Shown one piece after another: positions 33,889-43,618 of a DNA stretch of 64,000 bases (position 1 is the stretch's first letter; each line of letters starts with the position of its first letter). The notes below the pieces were generated by a model. It was given only the letters and a program-made list of their open reading frames with translations, searched no databases and was not told where the DNA came from. Made by a program: the position numbers and the translations under genes. The stretch lies in NCBI GenBank assembly GCA_026129135.1, contig JAHCIQ010000003.1:124001-188000 (forward strand). The letters run 5' to 3'. This stretch comes from Cyanobacteria bacterium TGS_CYA1. Its GTDB lineage: Bacteria; Cyanobacteriota; Vampirovibrionia; Obscuribacterales; Obscuribacteraceae.

Positions 33889-36669
33889 TTATGGCAATCT
33901 AACATCTTCGAGCTTATTAACTCTTGTTCCAACCATTGCCAGACCCAGTGCTCCAAATTTGTTCGCAACATCGAACTTTGGTTCGAAGATTACTTTGCCA
34001 TTTGCATCTATGTATCCATACTTTATTCCGTTTTGAGTTATGGCGATACCATTTTCAAACGCTGAGATTTTATCGTATGACGGCTCAACAATTACTTTGC
34101 CGGTGTCATCGAGAATTCCGCATCTGCTTTTCTCGTAAAAGGCAATTCTTTTTTCGCTGAAACTTTGAGCGAGGTGCATGTATTTTATTGGTATCACTAT
34201 TTTGCTTGTTTTATCGATGACACCAAATTTGCCATCGACTTGGACTGGACATAAATCGTTTTCAAATATCCCAACCTGGTCATAAATGGGTTTGATTATG
34301 ACCTTTCCAGACTTGTCAGAAAAACCATATTTTCTATCGCATTTTTCTTCTTTGGTTATTCGAACCAACCCATCTTTCAGTGGACCATCCCAAAAGTCGC
34401 TGTGCGGAGCTGGAGGATTCACAAATTCACCTTTGGTGTTAATGGCTTTTCTTGATTCACCAACTGCTACAACAGCAATGCCATTTCGAAATGAATCGGC
34501 ATCGCTGAATTTTGCCGGTATAACTTGATTTCCCTGTAAGTCAATAAATCCAATTTTATCGCCTGAAGCAAACAAAGCAAGGTCGTTTGAAAATCGTTCA
34601 AGCCTGTCGTAATAATTGCCACCAATTGGATTGCCTGTTTTGTTTATGTAAGCTCGTTTTCCATCAATCTGTACATATGCAAGTCCATTTTTGAAATGTC
34701 TTGCTCTGCCGAATTGAGGTTTGATCACATAGACACCAGTTTTGTCTATGTAACCGAATTTGGTACCACTTCTTACTGGAGCCAGACCTTCGGAAAACTG
34801 GTGCACTGAATCGAAATTAAAGGGCACCATTATTTTTCCCGATGTATCAATGAAACCCCATTTGCCATCTTTTTTGACACTGGCTAATCCTTCGTGGAAA
34901 GGCTCGGCGTCTTCGTATTCTGTGGGGATGACGATTTTGCCTTCTTGATTGATAAATCCATATTTATTCGAATTGTTTTGAATTGGTGCAAGCCCGTCTG
35001 AAAATGCTTTGATAGATTTGAACTCCTGATTCAAAACAATTTTGCCTGATTTATCTATTAGACCCCACAAGGCTTTTTGCTCGAAATCGCGAGGCATGGC
35101 TGATTCGATTTTTTCATCATCGTCTGACTTTGAAAAAAGATATTCGATATCTTCCATCTTTAAAAAGTCCACGGGCCAACTGTAATTGTATTCAGGATCT
35201 GTGGCTACGGGAAATGGTGCACCACCAGGTATTGCATAGCTTGCCGGAAATTCACTTTTGTTTAAAATCTTTCCGTTCTTGTCCAGAACTGCCCACAATC
35301 GTTCGCCCAACTCGTCATGACCATTTTCATGATTACGCAAAATCGATTCTGATTTACTTTGCATCACTTTTGGAAGCCGAGCATTGGGTCCGCCGAAGGG
35401 ACCAAGATCGCTTACGATTGATGCATCGAATGTGGTGCCAATAAACAGGTCTCTTGCGTGTCGACCATTTTCCAGTAGTCGAAAATAGTATTTTGGTTTA
35501 TCCGCCAAATTTGAATGCTTCCATAAATTATTCAAACCCTCTCTATCTTCAAAAGAGGGATCCGAACTATTAGTTTTCATCGCCAAAATGGAACGATTTG
35601 GATTTTCAGCTTTCCATTTTTTGAGCCAATTCAGTGATTGTACCGAGAGCTCGATCTGGTTATACCAGTTGAGAATGTCATTCCAATTGTGCAGGTTTTG
35701 ATCTTCTTCTTTGGTAGGGGCTTCCAGTTTGACTCGCAGTCTGTCGATAACACAGTCAGGCTTTGTGATGCGCACTTGAATCAGAAAATCATATTTGCCG
35801 TCATAATCGTATTTGATGGCGTCTTCCACAGACATGATTTTGGAAGCAACTTCAAATCCAGGTAGTTTTTTTGAATCTTGAATGGCTTCAAAAGACTCGA
35901 CAAGGTCATTGCTCCAGGTTCCGTATTGAGCGAAAAATCCTTCTGGCCAAAATTTGGTCGCTTTGTTGCCCATTCTTTGAAATCGAAAGTCGGGTTTGTC
36001 ATCGGCCAGATAATGCGCACTGGAAGGAGATGCGATTTTCGATAAAGCTACAGGCAGGTCGCGCGAATATGTATTCCAGGTCTTTTCGCCTAGCTTGACT
36101 GTCCAGGGTAACATACCACTTTGTCTGTGGCGAGATTGAAGAATTATGGGTGGTTCGCCAGGCAGATAGAACCGCACGAAATCATAAGCACTGTTCATTG
36201 AGCCAGTGACTGTATCTAGTGCGTTTTTAGAGACAGTGTCGTATTCGAACAAGTATTTGAGTTCTGGTGCGAGACTTTCCCAGGTAATCGTTTTTTCTGG
36301 TTTTGTTCTGCCATACTTTGTATAAGCTGCCTGTACAAGCTTGTTTTTGTTTTCTTCGACACTCTCTTTGGTAATTCCAAAGTCTTTCAAGTCGGGAAGG
36401 ATTTTAGATTCAGAAGCAATGGCGGTACGTCTTATTTCGTCTATGACAGATTTTGAAATGGTTCTATTTGTTGACTTGTAGTCGTCACCGGCTCGCTCAT
36501 AGATAGTCGAGCTGGCATGACAGCTTCCTTCTGGATTGCGCATTTCTTCATCCACGACCACCTGGTCTGCAAATGGTTGTGTTGGCTGTGCCATGACACA
36601 TTGTATGGAAAGCGAGACGATACAAAGAGCAGAGGTTATCAGAGATGCCTTTATGCCTTTTGACCTCAT
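33889..36669 (-). CDS. Exported WG-repeat (KWG) protein
   Basis: 926 residues from ATG 36669, chosen because GGAG lies 8 nt upstream and a signal peptide starts there (KASLITSALCIVSLSIQCVMA). Residues about 30-470 are a unique region. From about residue 500 to the end run some ten WG repeats of about 45 residues with core (Y/W)G(F/Y)I(D/N)..GK.VI.....A..F..GLA.V. These repeats are common in secreted and surface proteins and mediate binding; the family is often found in Leptospira, Bacteroidetes and similar genomes. The role of the unique N-terminal region is unknown. It is monocistronic, convergent with the LVIVD operon. Confidence 0.88.
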   Translation of the reverse strand: MRSKGIKASLITSALCIVSLSIQCVMAQPTQPFADQVVVDEEMRNPEGSCHASSTIYERAGDDYKSTNRTISKSVIDEIRRTAIASESKILPDLKDFGITKESVEENKNKLVQAAYTKYGRTKPEKTITWESLAPELKYLFEYDTVSKNALDTVTGSMNSAYDFVRFYLPGEPPIILQSRHRQSGMLPWTVKLGEKTWNTYSRDLPVALSKIASPSSAHYLADDKPDFRFQRMGNKATKFWPEGFFAQYGTWSNDLVESFEAIQDSKKLPGFEVASKIMSVEDAIKYDYDGKYDFLIQVRITKPDCVIDRLRVKLEAPTKEEDQNLHNWNDILNWYNQIELSVQSLNWLKKWKAENPNRSILAMKTNSSDPSFEDREGLNNLWKHSNLADKPKYYFRLLENGRHARDLFIGTTFDASIVSDLGPFGGPNARLPKVMQSKSESILRNHENGHDELGERLWAVLDKNGKILNKSEFPASYAIPGGAPFPVATDPEYNYSWPVDFLKMEDIEYLFSKSDDDEKIESAMPRDFEQKALWGLIDKSGKIVLNQEFKSIKAFSDGLAPIQNNSNKYGFINQEGKIVIPTEYEDAEPFHEGLASVKKDGKWGFIDTSGKIMVPFNFDSVHQFSEGLAPVRSGTKFGYIDKTGVYVIKPQFGRARHFKNGLAYVQIDGKRAYINKTGNPIGGNYYDRLERFSNDLALFASGDKIGFIDLQGNQVIPAKFSDADSFRNGIAVVAVGESRKAINTKGEFVNPPAPHSDFWDGPLKDGLVRITKEEKCDRKYGFSDKSGKVIIKPIYDQVGIFENDLCPVQVDGKFGVIDKTSKIVIPIKYMHLAQSFSEKRIAFYEKSRCGILDDTGKVIVEPSYDKISAFENGIAITQNGIKYGYIDANGKVIFEPKFDVANKFGALGLAMVGTRVNKLEDVRLP

Positions 36670-36832
36670 AACATGCTCCGCTTTGTAGTAGTTCGAAAAA
36701 TAATTGGGTTCTAAGATAGCACTTAAATGTTGCAATTGGTGTGATTCAATCTCTTAGCATGCCAAGCCATTCATCTGTTATCATTAAACCCATCCATAAT
36801 ATGGTGTGCATGTTAATGAAATGAGGAAGTCC

Positions 36833-37504
36833 ATGGGTATTCAGTTCAAGTCATTGCTTTCGGGGCTCGTGTTGTCCCTTGGTCTGGTTGTTAGCGCATT
36901 GCCTGCGCTTGCGCAATACCTCGTGTATGACAAAGAGCACGATGTGCTCGTTTTGCCTGACTGTCAAGTGACCGTCCGCTTCAACAATAAAAGTTTCGTG
37001 CCAATCAAAGCCAAAAGACTGGATTTGAGCAAAGGCATTTTTCTAGACCGACCAGTATTGCGCACGGTCAAAATTGGCGAAGATTTTTCGAATGTTTCGA
37101 TTGCCACAAGTCCAGAAGAAGTCACAGTCGAGTGCTACGAAGTGGGCGACATGGGCAACCTGACGAATAATCGCTTTTCAAAAGATTTTCTAAACGACAA
37201 TAACAAGCGCGAAGTGACTCTTACTTCTGCGCGTATAACCAAAGAAACAGGTTTGCCACTAAGTGCCGTAACCGCACTCAAAGCGGTGAAGTGCTATCAA
37301 ATCAAACCTAAAAGCGGCTCCCAGCCATATAATTTGTTTGCTTTCCAGCACGATAAATATGTGACTTTCTACGCACGCAAAATGCGTTCTGGTTCTACAG
37401 ATATGGACACAGATCCCATTTTCATCGTGACCGAGTTGCGTCTTGGTCCAACCACCGAGAACAAAGCTTCCATAGAAATGGGACCTCCTAAAACTCAACA
37501 ATAA
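36833..37504 (+). CDS. Exported protein of unknown function
   Basis: 223 residues from ATG 36833, which has AGGAAG 4 nt upstream; an in-frame GTG at 36806 and an ATG at 36821 lack this. Signal peptide LSGLVLSLGLVVSALPALAQ. The mature protein is mostly beta (DVLVLPDCQVTVRFNNKSFVPIKAKRL) with two Cys residues that could form a disulfide. No domain recognised. The next gene, a truncated haemoglobin, begins 11 bp after the stop. Confidence 0.65.
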   Translation: MGIQFKSLLSGLVLSLGLVVSALPALAQYLVYDKEHDVLVLPDCQVTVRFNNKSFVPIKAKRLDLSKGIFLDRPVLRTVKIGEDFSNVSIATSPEEVTVECYEVGDMGNLTNNRFSKDFLNDNNKREVTLTSARITKETGLPLSAVTALKAVKCYQIKPKSGSQPYNLFAFQHDKYVTFYARKMRSGSTDMDTDPIFIVTELRLGPTTENKASIEMGPPKTQQ

Positions 37505-37515
37505 TTGAATCAAAA

Positions 37516-37896
37516 GTGGACCCGCTTTCTCAAATCTATAAACTAATCGGTTCTGAAGAACCTTATTTCAGGCTTGTAGACGAGTTCTACGCTGGGGTGG
37601 AAGAAAGCTTTGTTTTGCGTCCGCTCTATCCAGAAAAACTGGACAACGCCAAACGCAGTCTTGCTTTGTTCCTTATTCAGCGCACTGGGGGCAGAACCAC
37701 ATATAGTGACGAAAAAGGCCATCCAAGAATGCGTGCTAGACACATGCCTTTTGCAATCGGGCAGGCAGAGCGAGATGCCTGGATTGTGTGCATGAATAAG
37801 GCGCTTGATAATACGCCAGAATTCGTGCCGGTTCGCAAAGACCTCGATGCTTTCTTCGACCATTTTGCGACGTTTATGATCAACAAAGCTAACTGA
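37516..37896 (+). CDS. Truncated haemoglobin, group II (trHbO-like)
   Basis: 126 residues from a GTG start. The fold order is typical of 2-over-2 globins: YFRLVDEFYAGVEES (B-C helices), RPLYP and FLIQRTGG (E helix region), RARHMPFAIG with the proximal His H76, then the trHb2-specific Trp W88 at ERDAWIVCM. It binds haem and O2/NO; in group II the reaction is usually NO detoxification or peroxide chemistry. No N-terminal extension. It lies alone between a secreted unknown and convergent valS. Confidence 0.92.
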   Translation: MDPLSQIYKLIGSEEPYFRLVDEFYAGVEESFVLRPLYPEKLDNAKRSLALFLIQRTGGRTTYSDEKGHPRMRARHMPFAIGQAERDAWIVCMNKALDNTPEFVPVRKDLDAFFDHFATFMINKAN

Positions 37897-37925
37897 TTGG
37901 CTAACTGAGTAGCATTTCTTCGAAT

Positions 37926-40676
37926 TTAAGATTCGAGAATGTTCAATTGTGCATCGAAGCTTGCAATCTGATTTTCAATTTCGGTTGCTTGTTGTTTTTG
38001 TTTTTCGATTTGATCGACAGGTGCTTTATCGAGAAATCCTTTGGAAGAAAGCAAGTTCTTGATGCGCTCCAGCTCCTTGATTTTGGCGCTTTTACGAGCA
38101 AGGATTTTTTCTTTTGTTTTGGAAACGTCGATTAAAGAATCGAGCATCACGTTTATTCTGGTATCACCAAAAATTTCGTGAGCAACTTTGCCTTCGGGAA
38201 CAACGTGTCTTGCATTGTACTCGGGAAGCGGATTCTCATTCGTTTTAGCCAGACGAACCAAATTGGCTTTGTTGGCTAGCAGTATTTCGTGCTCAGCTTT
38301 GTTGGTCGAGTTTATAACCACTTCGGCAGGGACATTTACTGGCACATCGAAAGTTTGTTTGATGTTTCGAACTGAACGAACTACTTTAATAAAGTAATTC
38401 ATTTCCTCTTCCGCTTTTTTGTTTATATAAGTAGGGTTGCCGTGCGGATATGGAGCAAACATAATTGAATCGAGATCTGCAAGAGTTTCGCGCTTAGGTA
38501 GATGCGACCACATCTCTTCGGTGAAGAAAGGCATGATAGGATGCATTGCACGCATCAAGCCTTCAAATATGGAGTAGAGAATGTGTTTGGTTTGTCCAGA
38601 TTCGTTTTTGTCTTGCAATTGTACTTTTGCAATTTCGACGTACCAGTCGCAGAATTGATCCCATACAAAATCGTATAAGTCGCGGGCGACATTATCGAAG
38701 TCGTAGTTAGCAAAACCGGCATCGAGTTTGTCGAGCAAGCTTTCGTATTTGGAAATGATCCACTTGTCTGCAAGTGTCATCTGTTCTGGATCTAGCGGAC
38801 CAAATTCGTAGTTCTCTAGTTGTGATACCACGAATTTACCGACGTTGAATAATTTGTTGACGAAACGTTTGTATTCTTCCAATCTTTCTTCGCGGAAGCG
38901 AACATCTTGATCGCCTTTGACGCCCATTGATATAAACAAAAATCTGTTTGCATCGGCACCATATTTGGAGATCATGTCGAGCGGATCTACGGCGTTGCCT
39001 TTCGATTTCGACATGCGCTTACCGTCTTCGGTTTGAACGACCGGGTGAATAAGAACATATTTGAAAGGAACAGTTTTCATGAATTTTTGACTCATGAAAA
39101 TCATGCGTGCAACCCACAAGTTTATAATTTCACGCGCGGTCGAAAGAAGAGTGGTGGGGTAAAAGTGCTTGAGTTCAAGTGTCGTTTCATCGGGCCAGCC
39201 AAGTGTGGCAAAAGGCCAGAGTGCAGACGAGAACCAGGTGTCAAGCACGTCTTCATCTTGTTTTAAATCTGTGCTCGAACACGATGGACATTTGATCGGA
39301 GGAATCTCATGCGCATCTTCTTTCTGGCAAGAATTGCATGTCCAGATAGGAATTCGATGTCCCCACCACAATTGTCTGCTAATATTCCAGTCGCGAATAT
39401 TTTTCATCCAATCTAAATAAGTAGATTCGTATCGTTCTGGAATGAATTTGACTTTGCCTTCCTCAACGCAGGCAATGGCTGGACGAGCCAGTTCTTGCAT
39501 GCTGAGATACCATTGTTCTGACAAATATGGCTCGATTACAGTGGCGCAGCGCTCGCACTGACCGACACCATGAACATAGTCTTCTTCTTTGTCGAGCAAG
39601 TCGAGCGTTTTAAGCTCTTCCACAACAGCTTCGCGCACGGCGAATCTGTCTTTGCCTTGATATTTTTCTGGCACTTCGCCACACGCAATCAGTTTGCCGT
39701 GGTCGTCTATAACGCAGGTCTGGGGCAGGTTATGGCGTTGACCTACTTCGTAGTCGTTAGCATCGTGTGCTGGTGTGATTTTAAGTGCACCAGTTCCAAA
39801 GTCTTTGTCGACATAATGGTCTTCGATGATTTCGATTTCAATATTATTGAGTGGCACCCGAACTTTTTTGCCTACCAGATGCTTGTAGCGCGTATCGGTT
39901 GGATTTACCGCGATTGCAACGTCTCCAAAAATAGATTCGGGACGCGTGGTGGCAATTACGATCTGATCTTTGTCAGAGCCTACGACCTTGTACCTGATGT
40001 GATAGAGCTTGCCTTTTTCTTCTTTGTGCTCTACTTCTAAATCGGAAAGACTTGTCAGGCAGCGTGGGCACCAGTTGGTGATACGTTTGCCTCTGTAAAT
40101 CTGTCCCTCTTTATAAAGGGTGACGAATGCGCGATAGATGGCTTTGACATAATCTTCGTCCATCGTGTAAGCGACACGGTCCCAGTTGAAGCTTACACCC
40201 AGTTTTTTGTACTGGTGCATTATCTGGTTGCCGTTTTCTTCGCGCCATTCTTTTACTTTGTTGATGAAATTTTCACGACCAATTGCTTGTCTGCTAAATG
40301 GCTTGCGTTCTTCTTGCGGTTTTTTCTTGGTCTCTTCTTGATGTTGAAGGCGAAGCTTCTTCTCGACAACCATCTGGGCAGAAATTCCAGCGTGGTCGGT
40401 TCCAGGTTGCCAGAGCACATTGAAACCTTGCATTCTTTTAAGACGAATCAACACGTCTTGTAAAGTGCCATTGAGGGCATGACCCATATGAAGGTTGCCT
40501 GTGATATTCGGCGGTGGCAGCGCTATAGAGTAGTTGGGTCTTTCAGACTTGACCCATAAGTTGAATAGATCGCGAGAGAACCAAAATTCGGTCCACTTGG
40601 ATTCTACCTGCTCGGCATTCCAGTGGCTGCTCTGTAACGGTGCTGGTTCTTGATCTGAGATTAGAACTTTTGTCAT
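37926..40676 (-). CDS. valS: Valine--tRNA ligase
   Basis: 916 residues, the expected size. Class I signatures HMGHALNG (HIGH) near residue 63 and KRMSKSKGN (KMSKS) in the middle are intact. The PPPNITG lead-in, the editing-domain TTRPESIFGD motif and the NMIS-like anticodon-binding half are typical of ValRS, as is the C-terminal coiled coil (SLIDVSKTKEKIL...). Essential; charges tRNA-Val in the cytosol and deacylates Thr-tRNA-Val. Monocistronic on the minus strand, divergent from efp. Confidence 0.97.
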   Translation of the reverse strand: MTKVLISDQEPAPLQSSHWNAEQVESKWTEFWFSRDLFNLWVKSERPNYSIALPPPNITGNLHMGHALNGTLQDVLIRLKRMQGFNVLWQPGTDHAGISAQMVVEKKLRLQHQEETKKKPQEERKPFSRQAIGRENFINKVKEWREENGNQIMHQYKKLGVSFNWDRVAYTMDEDYVKAIYRAFVTLYKEGQIYRGKRITNWCPRCLTSLSDLEVEHKEEKGKLYHIRYKVVGSDKDQIVIATTRPESIFGDVAIAVNPTDTRYKHLVGKKVRVPLNNIEIEIIEDHYVDKDFGTGALKITPAHDANDYEVGQRHNLPQTCVIDDHGKLIACGEVPEKYQGKDRFAVREAVVEELKTLDLLDKEEDYVHGVGQCERCATVIEPYLSEQWYLSMQELARPAIACVEEGKVKFIPERYESTYLDWMKNIRDWNISRQLWWGHRIPIWTCNSCQKEDAHEIPPIKCPSCSSTDLKQDEDVLDTWFSSALWPFATLGWPDETTLELKHFYPTTLLSTAREIINLWVARMIFMSQKFMKTVPFKYVLIHPVVQTEDGKRMSKSKGNAVDPLDMISKYGADANRFLFISMGVKGDQDVRFREERLEEYKRFVNKLFNVGKFVVSQLENYEFGPLDPEQMTLADKWIISKYESLLDKLDAGFANYDFDNVARDLYDFVWDQFCDWYVEIAKVQLQDKNESGQTKHILYSIFEGLMRAMHPIMPFFTEEMWSHLPKRETLADLDSIMFAPYPHGNPTYINKKAEEEMNYFIKVVRSVRNIKQTFDVPVNVPAEVVINSTNKAEHEILLANKANLVRLAKTNENPLPEYNARHVVPEGKVAHEIFGDTRINVMLDSLIDVSKTKEKILARKSAKIKELERIKNLLSSKGFLDKAPVDQIEKQKQQATEIENQIASFDAQLNILES

Positions 40677-40877
40677 TTTTGTCTCGTTTGACGCTGGGTT
40701 AAGCCGAGCCGTTTAGCTCTTGCTAAGTTGTAAAAACGACAGTATAGACGGCTTTTGGACCCCGGGGCAAATTAAGGTCGATGCACGGGTTAACAAATGT
40801 CGCAAAATAAAACGAAGGCAAATTGAGGCTAGCTATAGTGATAAAATCTGGCTATCTAGATCGAGGCTCTTTCAGGC
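40677..40877. other. Divergent intergenic region valS/efp
   Basis: 201 bp between two divergent housekeeping genes. AT-rich towards efp, with no obvious T-box, riboswitch or strong hairpin. TAAAAT near 40840-40846 could be a -10 for efp, without a convincing -35. Confidence 0.35.
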
Positions 40878-41438
40878 ATGATTTCATCCAACGATTTTCG
40901 ACCCGGCGTAACCATTCAGCACAATAACGGAGTATGGCAGATTGTAGAAGCCATGCACGTCAAACCTGGCAAGGGTGCCGCTTTTGTCCGCACTAAAATG
41001 AAAAATGTGGAGACAGGCAACGTGCTTGAAGCCACGTTCCGCGCTGCTGAGAAGGTTCCATCAGCAATCGTAGAAAAATCCGACATGCAATATTTGTTCA
41101 AGTCGGGCGATTCCTACACATTAATGGATACCCAGACTTTCGATCAACTTGAAATCGAGCCTGCCAAATTCGGCGGTTCTGACGAATTCTTGAAGGAAGG
41201 ACTCGAGGGCATCACCGTTTTGCGTTATGACGGTCGTGTAATCGGCGTCGAACTGCCAAACACCGTGGAGTTAGAAGTTACAGATACCGTGCCAGATGAG
41301 CGCGGCGATACGAGTTCGGGCGGTGGTAAACCTGCCACACTTGAAACTGGCGCAGTTATTACCGTGCCATTTCACATCAAGTTGAACGACAAAATCAGAG
41401 TTGATACACGCACTAGAAAATATATAACAAGGGTTTAA
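40878..41438 (+). CDS. efp: Elongation factor P
   Basis: 186 residues with the standard three beta-barrel domains. EF-P stimulates peptide bond formation at polyproline stalls. The loop VKPGKGAAF carries the modifiable lysine K32; the C-terminal TGAVITVPFHIKLNDKIRVDTRT motif is diagnostic. No EpmA/EpmB-type modification gene is visible nearby. The accB start is 6 bp downstream, an efp-accB-accC order seen in many cyanobacteria and Gram-positives. Confidence 0.97.
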   Translation: MISSNDFRPGVTIQHNNGVWQIVEAMHVKPGKGAAFVRTKMKNVETGNVLEATFRAAEKVPSAIVEKSDMQYLFKSGDSYTLMDTQTFDQLEIEPAKFGGSDEFLKEGLEGITVLRYDGRVIGVELPNTVELEVTDTVPDERGDTSSGGGKPATLETGAVITVPFHIKLNDKIRVDTRTRKYITRV

Positions 41439-41444
41439 CTTCTC

Positions 41445-41996
41445 GTGAAAATAGATCTCGACCAGATTCGCGACCTTTTAAATGTAGTCAGTTCGACCGA
41501 TGTGTCCGAGCTGACAATTGAATTCGGCGATCAGCGAATCACTGTCAAAAAAGACATGGGTTCCAAAAATGTCAGTGTCAACGCTGCCTCTGGCGTTGCT
41601 AATGGTCAAAGCAACGCAGGTGGCGGACATAATGATTCGGCTGCAGCAAAAGCTGCTCCAGCTCAAGCGCAAGCACCTGCGCCAGCTGCAGCACCGGTAC
41701 CCGCTCCAGCACCTGCACCGGCACCAGCCAAAGTAGAAGAAGCCGCAGCGAATTATTTGCAAATCACGTCGCCGATGGTCGGAACTTTTTATAGAGCTCC
41801 ATCGCCAGGTGCGGCAAACTATGTCGAGATTGGCGACCGAGTTTCTGTCGGTCAAACTGTTTGTATTATCGAAGCAATGAAATTGATGAACGACATGCCG
41901 ACTGAAGTTGCTGGTCGTGTCGTAAAAATATTGGTTGAGAACGGCACCACTGTTGAATATGGTCAGCCTCTCTTTCTCGTTGATCCTAGAGGCTAA
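41445..41996 (+). CDS. accB: Biotin carboxyl carrier protein of acetyl-CoA carboxylase
   Basis: 183 residues from a GTG start. An N-terminal helical/beta region to about 45 is followed by an Ala/Pro-rich linker (about 65-100). The biotinyl domain ends with EAMKLMND, in which K is the biotin attachment site. Part of the fatty-acid synthesis entry enzyme; the carboxylase subunit AccC follows 15 bp downstream. The AP-rich linker produces long false frames on the opposite strand. Confidence 0.96.
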   Translation: MKIDLDQIRDLLNVVSSTDVSELTIEFGDQRITVKKDMGSKNVSVNAASGVANGQSNAGGGHNDSAAAKAAPAQAQAPAPAAAPVPAPAPAPAPAKVEEAAANYLQITSPMVGTFYRAPSPGAANYVEIGDRVSVGQTVCIIEAMKLMNDMPTEVAGRVVKILVENGTTVEYGQPLFLVDPRG

Positions 41997-42011
41997 GGAC
42001 TAAATTTAAAT

Positions 42012-43364
42012 ATGTTCGAGAAGGTCTTAGTCGCGAATCGAGGTGAGATTGCCCTTCGGGTCATCCGCGCCTGTCAGGAATTGGATATTCAAACTGTAGC
42101 GATTTATTCGCAAGCAGACGCTGAATCGCTTCACGTAAAATTAGCCGATGAGCAGTTCTGCATCGGACCGCCCTCGTCGCAAAAATCTTACTTGCATATT
42201 CCAGCTTTGATTTCGACTGCTGTCGTAACCGGTGCTGATGCCATACACCCTGGTTATGGATTTTTGTCGGAGAATGCCAATTTCGCTGATATTTGTCGTG
42301 ACCACCGAATCAAATTCATTGGACCTTCGGTGCATGCCATAAACTCGATGGGCGACAAAGCCTCGGCTCGCGAAACGATGAAGAAGGCTGGCGTTCCATG
42401 CGTTCCTGGAAGCGACGGTCTGGTAGATTCGGACAAAGAAGCATTCAAATTAGCAGAAGAAATCGGATATCCGGTAATTATCAAAGCCACTGCAGGTGGT
42501 GGCGGTCGTGGTATGCGTATTGCAAGTGATGCCGGTCAGCTGGCTTCGGCAATGTCTGCTGCAAGGTCAGAAGCCCAAGCCGCATTTGGCGATGGTGGCG
42601 TTTATATCGAAAAATATTTGAAACCAATTCGCCACATTGAAATTCAAGTTATGGCAGACCAGTACGGCAATGTCATTCACCTTGGTGAACGTGATTGCTC
42701 CGTGCAGCGTCGTCACCAGAAGTTAATCGAAGAATCTCCTAGTCCCGCTCTTACTCCCGAGTTGCGTCAACAAATGGGTGATGCTGCAGTCAAAGCCGCA
42801 AAATCTATTGGTTATGAAGGTGCTGGAACTGTAGAGTTCATCTGGTGTAATAACCAGTTCTATTTCATGGAAATGAATACTCGTATTCAGGTTGAACACC
42901 CCGTCACCGAAATGATCACCGGTATCGACCTTATTAAAGAACAAATTCGTGTAGCTGCAGGCGAGCCACTGAGTTTGAAGCAAGAAGATGTCATTTTCCG
43001 CGGTCACGCTATTGAGTGTCGTATTAACGCTGAAGATTCAGACCGTAATTTCTTGCCTTCGCCAGGTCGCATCGATGCTTATATCGCACCAGGTGGACCT
43101 GGAGTCCGTGTAGACAGCCACTGCTACCCGGGTTATACCATTCCTCCCTATTATGATTCACTGGTCAGTAAATTGATCGTGTGGGGTCTTGATAGAGAAG
43201 AGGCTATACAGCGAATGCAAAGAGCGTTAGATGAATATGCCATCACTGGAATTAAAACGACAATACCTTTCCATCAAGTAGTTTTGTCTCACTCAGTTTT
43301 TCAGTCAGGAGACGTCAGTACCGATTTTGTGGAAAAATTCATGACCACAACAAAGGTGAAATGA
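42012..43364 (+). CDS. accC: Biotin carboxylase subunit of acetyl-CoA carboxylase
   Basis: 450 residues, the normal size. It carboxylates biotin on AccB using ATP and bicarbonate. ATP-grasp features are complete: [13 protein letters not shown] start, Gly-rich loop [27 protein letters not shown], and [15 protein letters not shown] with the metal- and bicarbonate-binding Glu/Arg residues. The tRNA-Met gene begins 35 bp after the stop. Confidence 0.97.
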   Translation: MFEKVLVANRGEIALRVIRACQELDIQTVAIYSQADAESLHVKLADEQFCIGPPSSQKSYLHIPALISTAVVTGADAIHPGYGFLSENANFADICRDHRIKFIGPSVHAINSMGDKASARETMKKAGVPCVPGSDGLVDSDKEAFKLAEEIGYPVIIKATAGGGGRGMRIASDAGQLASAMSAARSEAQAAFGDGGVYIEKYLKPIRHIEIQVMADQYGNVIHLGERDCSVQRRHQKLIEESPSPALTPELRQQMGDAAVKAAKSIGYEGAGTVEFIWCNNQFYFMEMNTRIQVEHPVTEMITGIDLIKEQIRVAAGEPLSLKQEDVIFRGHAIECRINAEDSDRNFLPSPGRIDAYIAPGGPGVRVDSHCYPGYTIPPYYDSLVSKLIVWGLDREEAIQRMQRALDEYAITGIKTTIPFHQVVLSHSVFQSGDVSTDFVEKFMTTTKVK

Positions 43365-43399
43365 TATATCCTTTTGCTATATCTCTTCTTTAGAGATCT

Positions 43400-43471
43400 G
43401 GCTCCGTAGCTCAATGGTGGAGCAAGCGACTCATAATCGCCAGGCTACAGGTTCGAATCCTGTCGGAGCCA
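43400..43471 (+). tRNA. tRNA-Met (CAT anticodon), elongator-type
   Basis: 72-nt cloverleaf: acceptor GGCTCCG/CGGAGCC (43400-43406, 43464-43470) plus discriminator A, D-stem GCTC/GAGC, anticodon loop CTCATAA (CAT), T-arm ACAGG-TTCGAAT-CCTGT. The acceptor begins with a G1:C72 pair, so it is not a bacterial initiator, which has a mismatch there. CAT could also be tRNA-Ile2 after lysidine modification; elongator Met is more likely but not proved. The anticodon stem has an A27:C43 mismatch. CCA is not encoded. A hairpin ATCTCT-AGAGAT lies at 43381-43397 and a T8 run follows at 43474-43481. Confidence 0.93.
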
Positions 43472-43618
43472 AATTTTTTTTGTAATGCCTCAATATTGCG
43501 GGACTATCGAGCCTCGCCCCTCTCCTTTTAGAACGTAATCCGATATCGGATTAGATTTCTTCGGGAGGATAGAAGTGTCGCCTGGCGAAAAAATCTGACG
43601 AAAAAACGTGACAAAAAA

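Noticed and set aside
40677..40877. T-box or riboswitch before valS or efp
   Set aside because: No stem-loop set, specifier loop or conserved T-box core could be traced; region is short and AT-rich.
41478..41855. Long open frame antisense to accB
   Set aside because: It mirrors the Ala/Pro-rich linker of accB and the protein has Cys/Arg/Trp-rich composition with no start context; it is a shadow.
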